The notes under the pieces are model-generated. The model had not been told where the DNA came from, did not search any database, and was given only the letters and a program-made list of their open reading frames with translations. A DNA stretch of 64,000 nucleotides from Ischnura elegans (lineage: Eukaryota > Arthropoda > Insecta > Odonata > Coenagrionidae): assembly GCF_921293095.1 (NCBI RefSeq), contig NC_060252.1, positions 81,612,866 through 81,676,865 on the forward strand, read 5' to 3'. The translations under genes and the position numbers were made by a program. Position 1 is the first letter of the stretch, and each line of letters starts with the position of its first letter. Positions 10,646-20,373 of this stretch are shown one piece after another.

Positions 10646-10916
10646 ATAGGGGGGGGGGGTTTAGGCGCAAGTAATACTTAGGAGTGTGGGAGTATTGCAT
10701 ACCCACTAGGGAAAGCAGGAGTTGCGGGGTCGTCCTCCAGGAAAGTTTTAAGAACAATGGTTCAAAATGGCGAGTTTTACGGCTTTCTGGGGGATATTTG
10801 ATTAATCCTAACACTATGCTATAAGTAATCTAGCATTGTGTTAGGATTAATTAATTTATAACTGATCCAATTAAGTAAAATGGACTAAACTTAAAAATTT
10901 CGTTACCAAAGACCAG

Positions 10917-11125
10917 AGAATAGGAATTGTGAAGGCAATTGAATCAAATAACTCAGGGGTGTACATCTTGCAGTGTGACAAGGAGGATTTCTTTGAATTA
11001 CCTCTTAGAAGTGGTACCATTGGTATATTTGTAGTAAAAAAATTAGTACCTGGATGCAAATTTCAGTCCACCCAGATTTTATCTAAGTGTGTTCTGTTGC
11101 CCTATGAAGAAGATGGACAGTTTTT
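10917..11125 (+). CDS. Coding exon, unrecognised gene
   Basis: An open, codon-like exon reads VYILQCDKEDFFELPLRSGT, then GIFVVKKLVPGCKFQS and CVLLPYEEDGQF, and ends at a strong GTGAGT donor in phase 2. It joins exactly to the last exon at 11330. The sequence has alternating hydrophobic beta-strand-like character. I do not recognise the protein and assign no function. The 5' border (AG at 10915-10916) is the best phase-compatible choice, but its pyrimidine tract is weak. Confidence 0.5.
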
Positions 11126-11329
11126 GTGAGTGCCAAATTGTAATATAGAAAGGTGCTGATGAAATTTTCCTAATTTTGTCCTAATAAAAATTGTCCTAAT
11201 TTGTGAAAATAAAAGCTGGGGACCTTCTGAACTGATATTGATATTTTGTTTTCCACTTTTAACCACTGTAACCTTACTTTGTCCCATAGCATTGATTGTT
11301 AATGTATTTAATTTCATTTTGATTTATAG

Positions 11330-11387
11330 GGAGTTAAAGGTAAAGATTCTATCTACCGGTATCATATCAAGTGAGAAAGTAAATTAA
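11330..11387 (+). CDS. Last exon of the unrecognised plus-strand gene
   Basis: The acceptor TTTATAG is followed by 58 bases. Joined in phase to the previous exon they give LELKVKILSTGIISSEKVN and then TAA at 11385-11387. The clean phase match and the terminal stop support a real gene end. No polyadenylation signal was identified with certainty; an ATAAAA at 11402 is a weak candidate. Confidence 0.45.
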
Positions 11388-11435
11388 TTTAACTTTCATT
11401 CTATAAAAATGAGAAATGCCAGTAAAATATAGCTT

Positions 11436-11742
11436 TTGTTGGGAAACGGATGGCAGAATGTAAAAGGGCCAACGGTATATCGTTGGAGATTTGTTGGCCT
11501 TGGGTTGGGAATACGAAGGCCCGACTGTAATGCTCTGTTGGCCCATCGTTGGAGAATCGTTGGTTGGGATACGGTTGGCGAGGTGGCCAAATCATACCAT
11601 GGGCCAACCGCTGTGTCCCACCATCTGCCAACAGAGGGCCAACCAAAAATGTTACTTGGGAAATTGGCAGAATGATGGCAACGAGGGGCCGATGTGCCAA
11701 GCTGAAGCATATATTGGGCCAATATTCATCCGACATTCATGA
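11436..11742. repeat. TTGGCCCAACG-type repeat array, copy 2
   Basis: About 300 bp of repeated GTTGG / CCAAC palindromic units, several containing GTTGGCC. It shares GGCAGAATGATGGCAA and a following AGGGGC with the segment at 8840-8870, linking the three clusters as one repeat family. Confidence 0.7.
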
Positions 11743-11801
11743 CTACTTGGGATTGGCAATTAAAAAGGAAAATTTCCCCTTCAGTGCGTATATACCCAGA
11801 T

Positions 11802-11938
11802 AGCACAGAATTCTCCATATCTAATTTGTATGCAGATAGTATCCATTGACTACCGCTCCGTCGCTTTTCGTCAATGGATACTATCTGCATACGAATTAGA
11901 TACGGAGGATTCTGTGCCATCTGGGTATTCAAGCACAT
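11802..11938. mobile_element. Foldback MITE, 137 bp
   Basis: Arms of about 58 bp start ATACCCAGATAGCACAGAAT and are matched by the right arm with few differences. The loop is about 20 bp. High arm similarity suggests fairly recent origin or gene-conversion-like homogenisation. No target duplication could be assigned. Confidence 0.8.
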
Positions 11939-12269
11939 ACGACATTTTTGCGATATGTGGCCGAAGACGCCAAAAGGAGCAATGGAAACTTTAAGAAGCA
12001 GAAGTGACATACATTAAAATGGCCCTCACGATTTTATAACAGCTAATTTATTAAGGAATATGCTGTCTCCGTGCAGCGTCGTACCACCGCCTTCCTGGGT
12101 CTCGATCGTTTGGCGCCACAAAAAATACTTTTCTGGTGTTTAACGAGAGGTAAATTCACATTTCGGCACACAACAGTATACTTAAGGTTTCCACCCACTA
12201 ATTTAAATTCTCCGTTTTATCTAATTTTGATTTATACTTGAAATAACGTATACGACAATGGAATCCAGA

Positions 12270-12400
12270 TATCATGAGGTTCACACGTCATCAACATCGC
12301 GTCGCATGAGAAATGCGTTTTTGGCGCGGAATTCAAGTTGAAACTTCAAACTCTTCTAGGGGCGAAATAATTCAGCGCTCAAAATAAAAATTTTGTGAGA
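12270..12400 (-). repeat. Dispersed repeat, copy 2
   Basis: In reverse complement it carries TGACGTGTGAACCTCATGA and the motif order of 4134-4260. See that entry. A 126-codon open frame just downstream (12417-12797, plus) has no family resemblance and I do not call it a gene. Confidence 0.45.
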
Positions 12401-12787
12401 GCCTTTCTGACACCCATTGCTTTATAAATCAAGCATAATATTTGGTAGTGTAATCCCTTCTATTGGCGCCACGCGTTATAATGACTTCATTTTTTTCAAC
12501 AAATCCCGGAATTATTATTGGAGTGAGGCATTTATAAAACGTTCGAGCATTATTTCGATGGAATCTGTGGATTATAAGAAGAATTTGGATGAATGTTTTT
12601 TGAAAGGGGTGAAATATTCTAGCGGATATTTCGCATTGTTGCCTGTATACGGTCAAAAGTATGAGTTAGATTGGAGTATGAAAGAAGGTTTCATCGTCCA
12701 AAATCGAAGTCAGATTAATTGTTTTATGTTCCTATCCCTTTCTTTCCTTACCTATGAATTTATACGTGTGTTTGCACTTAAGGCATC

Positions 12788-13503
12788 GTGTGAATGAATG
12801 AAGTAGTGTGTATATATAATATATATATTTCGTAAACGTATGGGCGCCGTCCCTCCGGTACACTGAAATATAAAGCTAATGTGCCAGGCTAGCATCGTCG
12901 GCAGTGGGCCGTGAAATAGGTTCTCCATGAAATACGTGGCAGGTATAGGGGCGGACGTACGGAGACTCTAAGTTTGTAACATAATCATTTATTGGTCTAA
13001 TAAATACCACACGTAAAAAAAACAATGCAACACACAGAATCCATTCATTACACAGAACCAACCAAATCATGGGCTGAGCTCGGTTGCGGGTAGATTACGA
13101 GAGCGAGAGCACGGAAGCATAAGCGAAAGTGCCGTTGCGACCCAACAAAAAAACTAAAAGGACGGGAAACCCATGCTTCACCCAGCCCACCCCCAATTCT
13201 GCAATCAATTTGTAATGATCTTGTGCGAGAGAGTTTACCAGCGTAGGATGACCGCCGGGAAGTCGATGACAGGTCAGGTTGCCCAGGCCGAGCTCTCTGG
13301 AGACACTGGGGAGATGGCTACCGGAACGGCACGGGCGTCTTGCAGTAACTGGGTGGCCGCCGATATAGTATCTCAACACCAACTTCCGCACTCCTTGATA
13401 GTTAGCACTTGCGAGACAGCCAGCCTGTCTCCCTCTCGCGGCCACCGCTCTCCTCTCCCTTCCCCTCTGTTATATATATAGTGTGAATGAAAGAAGTAGT
13501 GTA
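12788..13503 (-). repeat. Insertion flanked by 22-bp direct repeats
   Basis: GTGTGAATGAATGAAGTAGT at 12788 recurs with one change at 13481. The roughly 670 bp between them has a different, GC-richer composition. It reads like an LTR or retroposed piece on the minus strand: a TATATATATAACAG start, a GAGAG-rich leader and AATAAATG further on. It lies directly before the Gypsy integrase fragment. The class is uncertain. Confidence 0.4.
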
Positions 13504-16080
13504 TCGGCCATATTGACTTATTTCACTGTGGGCCCACTTTGTAAGATCGATCGAGGAGAGAGCAAAATAGTTGTTCCGAGAGAGGCACGGGTACAAAGTC
13601 TTAAACCATGACCATCCGATGTCAGGTCATTCGGGATTTAAGGCAACGAGCGCCTGCGTAGGAGACCAGCACTGGTGGCCTGGTTGGAAAAAGGCCTGCG
13701 AGGGGTACGTTAAGGGTTACATGATGTGTCAGCAAAGGAGCCCGTACAGTAGAGGCAAAGCCCCTTTACACCCTCTGCCCATGGCTCATGGGCCATTTGA
13801 ATTTATTGCGCTGGACATTGTTGGGCCCTGCCGTGGACTGATTTAGGAAATAAATATGTATTATCGATAATCGACCATTTTTCGCGGTACCTTGTGATGA
13901 TACCCTTGCGGGATCAGATGGCAGAAATGGTGGCAGTAGCTCTAGTGAGGGATTGGATACTTATATTTGGTGTGCCATGTAGACTCCTCACCGATCAGGA
14001 AAGTAATTTTATAACTGACTTATTCAAAAGGGTTGCCAAACTTTTAAAAATCTCCAAGTTGAGAACTTCCCATTTTCACCCTCAACGCAACAGGAGAGTG
14101 GAATAAGTGCATCGAACAGTCACCCAAATCCTTTCCCATTACGTGAACTGTAAGTCAAGTGATTTGGATAAGTGGCTAGATTACGCTGTGTCGGCATACA
14201 ATAGCAGCTGGCACTCAAGCATTAAGTTCTCTCCATATGAGGTAATTTTCGGGAGGAAAATGAGGGGTCCGTTTGAGTGTGCAGTGCGGGATCACCCTAT
14301 TTTGGACAACACTTATGTTGCCACTTTAAATGAAAGGTTGCTTAAAATGTGGGAAAAATGTAATAAAAATAGCAAGGAGGTCATCGGAAACAAGCAAGGT
14401 CTGCGAAGGCCACCAAGCAGAGACATTATCAGGTGAATGACCTCGTTTACTTGAGTGACCCTCCTTGAGTGAGGAGTAAAGAAATTTCCCAAACAAAAGG
14501 GAGGTAAAGAAATTTCTCAAACCTTGGAAAGGACCTAAAAAGGTAATTGAAATGCTGCCACCCGCTAATTTAAAATTGCAACTGCAGCACCGCACAGTGG
14601 TTGTTCACCGTGATCGTGTTAAGCCCCATCCCACCCACTTCTCACTTCCGCCCCCTCCCACTGGGAAGAGAAAGAGGGGAAGACAACAGAAAAGTGCGCC
14701 GGAAAATAAAGAGGAAAGTTTGGGGGAATGGAGTGATTTCGACGGTGAAGTTTGCCCCCGGCGCACCGACGCTTTTCTCTTAGCAGAGGAAGGCGAAGAC
14801 TTCACCCCAGCCATCCCTTTCCGTTCCCGCTCTTGAGTCCCCCCTCATCGCCGGGCCCCGCAGACAGCATGTCGCCAGCCGGCACAGCTGATAGCGAAAA
14901 AGAGAGAACATTTAGCCCCACTGCCCTCCCAAACCCCCTTGTGGTGACCACCTCTGAAGAACAAGATGCTCTCGGCAAGCGCATATCCTGCCCCTTGCCT
15001 CCACCCCTCCCGCCCAGATCCCTGTATGCGTTGAGATCCCGAGGACCACCGAGCTTTCCCTCCGTATCAACCAAGGACCAGAGAGAGGAGCAATTCCCCC
15101 ATGAAAGCGGGTTATAATTTGCACCCCCGCAAGTAGTGTAAGAAGAAGAAGATGGTGTGCTCTACGCTGTTAATTGCGTTATTAGCCTGTTGGCTGGGAG
15201 CCATCACGGCATACTTGTGGCGTTATGGCTTAAGATATGTAGTAATCACAGGGGTATTGAATTGGGGTAGGGGTGCAAAGTGATTGATTGTGACGGTTAT
15301 TTTATCTCGTGAAAAACATTGGACTAATGTGTTAATTTGAAATGGCTTTTTGTGTGTATTCCTTTGCATTTTCATTGTAGAAGAAATTGTGGTTATGGTC
15401 TGAGAGAGTAATTTTGTGAATTTTGGATGAGGTATTATGGGTATACGTAGTATTGAATGTTTTCATAAATGTGTTGTATACAGCATCCGCGAGGGCCAAT
15501 CCTCGCCGTGGATGAATAAAGATAAAGATATATATGAGATTTATTGTCTTTATATTTTGTTTTGGGTGTTCTGAGGGTTCATCGACAAGTGCCTGACAAA
15601 GGCGGGTTATTGATTGGGATTATAGATATTTTAACTGTGTGTAAACTGTTATCTAATTATCTGCCAGCAGAGATTGTACTCACTGTATCACTTTGTATTC
15701 TTTGGTGAATTCTATTATTTGTGCTGGCTGGACATCCAAATGACATTTTAAGATTCTTTCATGACTTATAGAAAAATTTCCATTATGTCAATTTTTCTCT
15801 TTGGGTGGGGAGTGATGTAGTGACTGCTCTGCATTTTCCCCACCTCTCGCTGGCTTCCCTTCGTTGCTCGCTGTTGATGACTCACAATCCCACAATAGAA
15901 GCAAATACTCATCTCAAGGGGTGGGGGTGATGGGTCGGTATGCACGAGGCGATGACGGTTTGACGATCGGGAGGCACCTGGAGGAGGCGCAGACGATTTG
16001 TAGAGCGGAATAAAGCATGTCGTAGAATGTACTACTGACTTCTTAATTCATCATCCCGTTCCCTTTATGAGTTTCCGACG
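13504..16080 (+). mobile_element. Broken Ty3/Gypsy element, 3' half
   Basis: The fossil covers the integrase region (zinc-finger part about 13570-13750, catalytic core about 13780-14300), then a Pro/Arg-rich 3' coding region to about 15117 and non-coding DNA. The integrase reads HPMSGHSGFKA, LDIVGPC and LLTDQESNFI, typical of Ty3/Gypsy. A polypurine stretch (TTGGGTGGGGAG, 15801-15812) precedes a likely LTR start at 15813. No 5' LTR, gag or reverse transcriptase was found. It has several breaks and is clearly dead. The LTR right end is not fixed; age cannot be measured without a second LTR. Confidence 0.7.
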
Positions 16081-16899
16081 AACTCCCAATAGTCAATAGA
16101 TTTACACTTATAAATTCTTTTTGGTGTAAGTACAAATAAAGTTATGCATTTAAATTGTATTTTTGCAGTACTTTTACATATTTTTCAAAAAGTTTATCGT
16201 GCGCCGATCAGGGGGTCAACTACAGTCGCGCATTTTTCATTTTTAACCACGAATCATTGACGCGGCGTGTTTTAAACGTTTTCGATGCATAAATAATAAA
16301 GAAGTTTTCAGTCAATTAAGTGTTGCTCAAATTTTTGTATAGCAATAATGCTAATAGCTATGAATGGAACATCATAGTGGTGTCATGGCAGATATATCTC
16401 ATTAAAGTCTTGGCAAGATATCAAATCTGCTGCAAAAGGCAAGGCAGCAGCCCTCTCGAATGACATAACTCACATTGGGTGTGGGCCTACAGTGGCTCTG
16501 GAGCTGAACATTAATTCTTTCATATTTATTCTTCATTGGCTTGAGTAATGTATTTGCTATTCCTCTGGATCACGTCAAGACACATATCAGTTCTAAATTT
16601 TGAACTTTTTACAGTTAGCTATTTAGCTTCAACTATCGTAAAATTACTGTGCAAGTGTTACTTAATTAGATTTTTTATTATTTCTAATTGATGCTTCAAA
16701 GTGGGATGGAATCTTACATTCATAGAGAAATATTCAAGTCGTGTAATCAAATCCTCACGAATATATGCAGTATAATCACGGTCTTAGAAAAAGAGAGAAT
16801 ACTGTTACTCTTAAAAAAGAGTATACCTACTTTTAATTATTCCTTTTTTGTTAATATTTCTGTTCATTAAAATTAGCTTCGCTTGAAATTTAATTACAC
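16081..16899. other. No recognised feature
   Basis: AT-rich DNA. No gene or transposon terminus that I can support. Confidence 0.3.
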
Positions 16900-16906
16900 T
16901 CAATTG

Positions 16907-17130
16907 TTTTAGCTGCTATAGCATAGCAGCTAAAACTATAGTGGATTAATAAAACGAATAAAACATAACATAGCAGCACTATGGAAGTACCGGCCATACT
17001 ATTACCGGTATTTCTGGTACCGCTAGTGCTAGTACCGGTAGTGCGCTTTTAAATACTGGCCGGTACTACTGAAGTAGAAAAAAAATAGTACTCGGTACTA
17101 CCGAATACTGGTATTTTTTGCCCATCCCTT
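16907..17130. mobile_element. Possible hAT-like terminus with ACCGGT repeats
   Basis: A hairpin TTTTAGCTGCTA / TAGCAGCTAAAA at 16911-16935 is followed by several copies of ACCGGTA/TACCGGT-like units. It ends TTTTTTGCCCATCCCT, the complement of AGGGATGGGCAAAAAA, a common insect hAT terminus. The other terminus was not found. Confidence 0.3.
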
Positions 17131-17590
17131 CTCTCCCATGGAAGATTAGAAGCTGGCTATACAATGGTGAGGAACCACTTCAAGGAACAGAGCTCAAGAT
17201 GCAATACCATTAGGAGCAAGAACAGAGATTTTCTGATTGAAAATGAAGACAAGTCAAAGAGATGGAAAGAGTACCTGGAAGATTTATACAGTGGAAATAA
17301 GCTTGCACCGCATATAATTGAAGTGGAAAGTGAAGTCAAAAAGGACGTTAAAAGAGCTTCAGTAGGGCTGTTTCGTTGATGACATTTTCATCAGAAGTAT
17401 TAACAAGGATCATCTGATGGAGAATAGAAAAGGACAATTAATTTTAAGGAAAAACAAGGGAACAAGAGAAGCAATACACACCCTTAGGCTACTCCTGGAG
17501 GAGAGAATGGAGGAGAAAGAACCTACATTCATCAAATTTGTGGACTTAGAAGAGGCTTTTGATAATGTGAAACAGGTGTTCTTTTCACTA
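17131..17590 (+). mobile_element. LINE fragment (pre-RT and RT start)
   Basis: Plus-strand frames encode NKDRDF-like linker sequence with RWKEYLEDLYSG and, in a second frame, GTREAIHTLRLLLEERMEE followed by FVDLEEAFDNV. These match the pre-RT region and the first conserved blocks of a non-LTR reverse transcriptase (family form YAVFVDLEKAFD). A stop and frame change separate the two pieces. The element is 5'- and 3'-truncated. Same family as 6.3, 23.7 and 48 kb. Confidence 0.75.
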
Positions 17591-17879
17591 TTGGTCCAAA
17601 TTTTAATAAAAAAATTAGCAATAAAAATACATGCGTTAATTCATAACCAATTATAAGTGCTCCGATTTTCCAAAACATGTTAAAATATGCATGGTTAACT
17701 TCGAAGCTCGCTGGCACGAGACAATTTTTCGTAATGTAAATGACGTGTGTTTTCCTTCAAAAATTATGGACAGTCGTTGCAGTTTTGGAAAAAACGCCTT
17801 TTCTGCTTGTTCGTGGTGCCGCAAATCACTTTGCTTTGCATGTCTTTATGATGCGTTCCATCCTGAAAATTGCAAATAA

Positions 17880-18110
17880 AGGATTAGCTGGAGTGGTGAG
17901 GCAGTGTACTGGCCTTCCACATCCAAATCTTGGTAAATAATTAAGGGGCATTCCTAAATTCAATCCCTGCGTGTAATGTGGATTACACTATAGTTGTGCA
18001 GTACACAGTCCGTCAGATGGGACGTTAAGCCGTGGTCCCCTTGGCGCCTTTCGTTAAGAGCAGGCTAATGCCGACGCCGGGTTACTATCCACCCTTCATC
18101 CTCAGTTCCT
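17880..18110 (+). repeat. tRNA-derived SINE, plus strand
   Basis: The head carries TAGCTGGAGTGGTGAGGCAG (A-box-like) and AATTCAATCCC (B-box-like). The body, from about 18005, reads GGGACGTTAAGCCGTGGTCC and GTTAAGAGCAGGCTAATGCC. Those body strings are shared with the reverse complement of the SINEs at 38369-38670 and 48723-49021. The head differs from theirs, so this is another subfamily with the same 3' body. Confidence 0.7.
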
Positions 18111-18234
18111 AATCCCAAGCTGATCCATTCCTGATTTAAATATTAAAAAAGATCTCTTTTAAAATTATATTCCATAGTAGTAACGAAGATAAGAAAACGA
18201 ACTTTAAAAATTTAAACAATAAAATTCTTAAAAA

Positions 18235-18335
18235 TTAACACAAAAAAAAATTCCCTGAGCGAGCATCGATCTCATCACCTTTACCTCCACAATCGGATAC
18301 CGTATCCACTAGGCTGTCGCCCACTTGTTAACCAT
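18235..18335 (-). repeat. Degenerate tRNA-like repeat
   Basis: On the minus strand GGGCGACAGCCTAGTGGATA resembles a tRNA 5' half with A-box, followed about 40 bases later by a poor B-box (GATGAGATCGATGC). It is too degenerate for a functional tRNA and is better read as a decayed tRNA-related SINE head. Confidence 0.35.
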
Positions 18336-20114
18336 TGGCGTTCAAATGAGTTAATATAGCGTACCTTCATTTTTTACGATTTGTAATTGCTTTTTTCTCG
18401 GAATTTTACGAGAAGTGCGTCGTCTCGCTTCGGCATATTACATTTTTACCCATAAACTACCGAATCGCAAAATTTGAGCTCGATCGGCGATGCGAAGGTC
18501 GTGTATTCCCCTTGTAAGACGCTCACTGGAGTAAGTAGGCAAATATGCTCCTGCTCAAAACACACATCGATTAGCATAGGCTACTAATGTGAGTATGCAA
18601 TTCGAGTGAAGTGCAGACCAATACAATACCCACATCGAAAATAAGAGTTTTAGAGAAATGCACTGTTTCAAACAAATATCAGAGAGCCATTTTTTTTGAC
18701 TGGTTCTTTTTGGCCCATCATTATTATGTAAAAAAGGAGGCAGGCAGGGCCTTGTGAATCATTGTTCCATCATGATGAACTACATTTCCTATTAGCCTAC
18801 CACTGCCAATAGGGAAAAACCCTAATCTAGCAATGGTGGCCAAAATGTTTGACACCAGGCCATTCGATCATTCTCAAAAACCTCATTCGTAATAGTGTTC
18901 ACCCCACAGTCTTCTGTTGCGTGAATCACTGATGTGGAACTTTTAAACCTACAGACATTCAGAGTTGGTGAGTAAATGGTTTAATTTCACCAAGGAATTT
19001 TCAAAGTGAATTGAAAAATTAGCAATCAAAAATCATCAGGCCATATTACTTTGGGAGACACCAGTATAACTTTTTTATCAAGGGCAAAAAAAAAAAAATA
19101 TATAAATATTTAAATTTAATTTGGGAAATATCGCTAGCACAACTATTGCATGTCAAATGCATAGATTAAGAGCTGAAATAGTTATGCAGTGCAAAATTTC
19201 AAATTCAGGCAACACTGATTGGAAGAATACAGAAGGCTAAAGAGTGTCATTGAACTGGGCACAATTATGCGGGAGTTCAATAATGAACTTATTCGTACTA
19301 ATGAATTACAAAAATAAAACACTTTTTTCCTTCTGGTGTACTTAACAGGCATCATTCAAGTTTGTAGTAAAAGAGAGTATAAGTGCATGTTATGGTTGTA
19401 CTCAAGAGAGTATCGTTGTGGCATGGAATTCCAGATAAATAGGATGATTAATATAATTTTCACACCCATGAAAATAAAAAGTTGGTACATTTTTTTGAGC
19501 TGTTTAAACTGCTGCAAACCAATCAAAATAACCCCAAATTATTAAAAGTGGAGTATTTCTTTAATACCATGAGTACATTGCAGATGGAGCTGCAGACTTC
19601 ACATTGGTTTTGAAGTGATTTGAATTAAAATATTCACATTGCTACACATTTTTTGTTTAAAATATTATAAAAAGAATATATCTTTAACAAGAAATAGTAT
19701 TCTTTAAGAATAGGAGGTACATTGATGGCATCTAATTAATCTGAAATGCCATTCATTTCATCTTATATAGTCTGCAAATTAAAACAGAAGTAAATATTTG
19801 CACCAATATGGTTTAGAATATCAAAGGTAAACATGGAAGTAAAAAAGGACTTCCCTCATAATACAGTCATAGATACATGAAATTTTGATTTCTTTATGTG
19901 GCTATTTTAAAACAGTTGAGAGGACAATGATTGGCATGACGTAAAGGTATTTGAAAATTGAAATAACAGTAAAAATATAAATACAATAATGAATAAAATA
20001 GCATATAAATAATTTACGTAGTGTTAGACAAAATGGTAATATCTCATGCATTTGACTGAAAAGTTTAGCAGGAGGGCTGAAAACTTACAAGTTCCTTTTT
20101 ATGCCACATTGGCA
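18336..20114. other. Downstream flank of the AC9 gene
   Basis: AT-rich DNA 3' of the cyclase stop codon. It presumably contains the 3' UTR in its right part. AATAAA-type strings exist on the minus strand but none can be chosen as the polyadenylation site. No other gene seen. Confidence 0.35.
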
Positions 20115-20373
20115 CTACAAATTAAAATCACCATTTTTTCGTCCTTTCAGTAAAAATACATTCATATGATCTTTCCCCTTCACATACACAGAACCTCTTG
20201 GCTCGAATTCATACTGTTGAGACAACACAGGTAGGCAAGCTTCTCCAACCTGAATTCTCCCATTAACTCCTGTTGAATCCATGCGACTGGCAACGTTGAC
20301 AGCATCACCCCATATGTCATAGTAAAGCTTTGAACTCCCTATCACTCCAGCAGTCACATCACCATGGTTGTAG
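20115..20373 (-). CDS. Ac13E: AC9 exon 11 (C2a end and stop)
   Basis: After GCATCAG it reads [40 protein letters not shown] and [17 protein letters not shown], then stops at TAG. Asp1266, Asn1273 and Arg1277 are in place. The tail after the catalytic domain is only about 15 residues, much shorter than the human C2b tail. An alternative splice to another 3' exon cannot be excluded. Confidence 0.93.

Noticed and set aside
12417-12797. 126-codon plus-strand open frame
   Set aside because: No recognised domain, no splice context, and it runs into the repeat-flanked insertion.
18235-18335. tRNA gene on the minus strand
   Set aside because: The T-arm is too poor and stems do not close.
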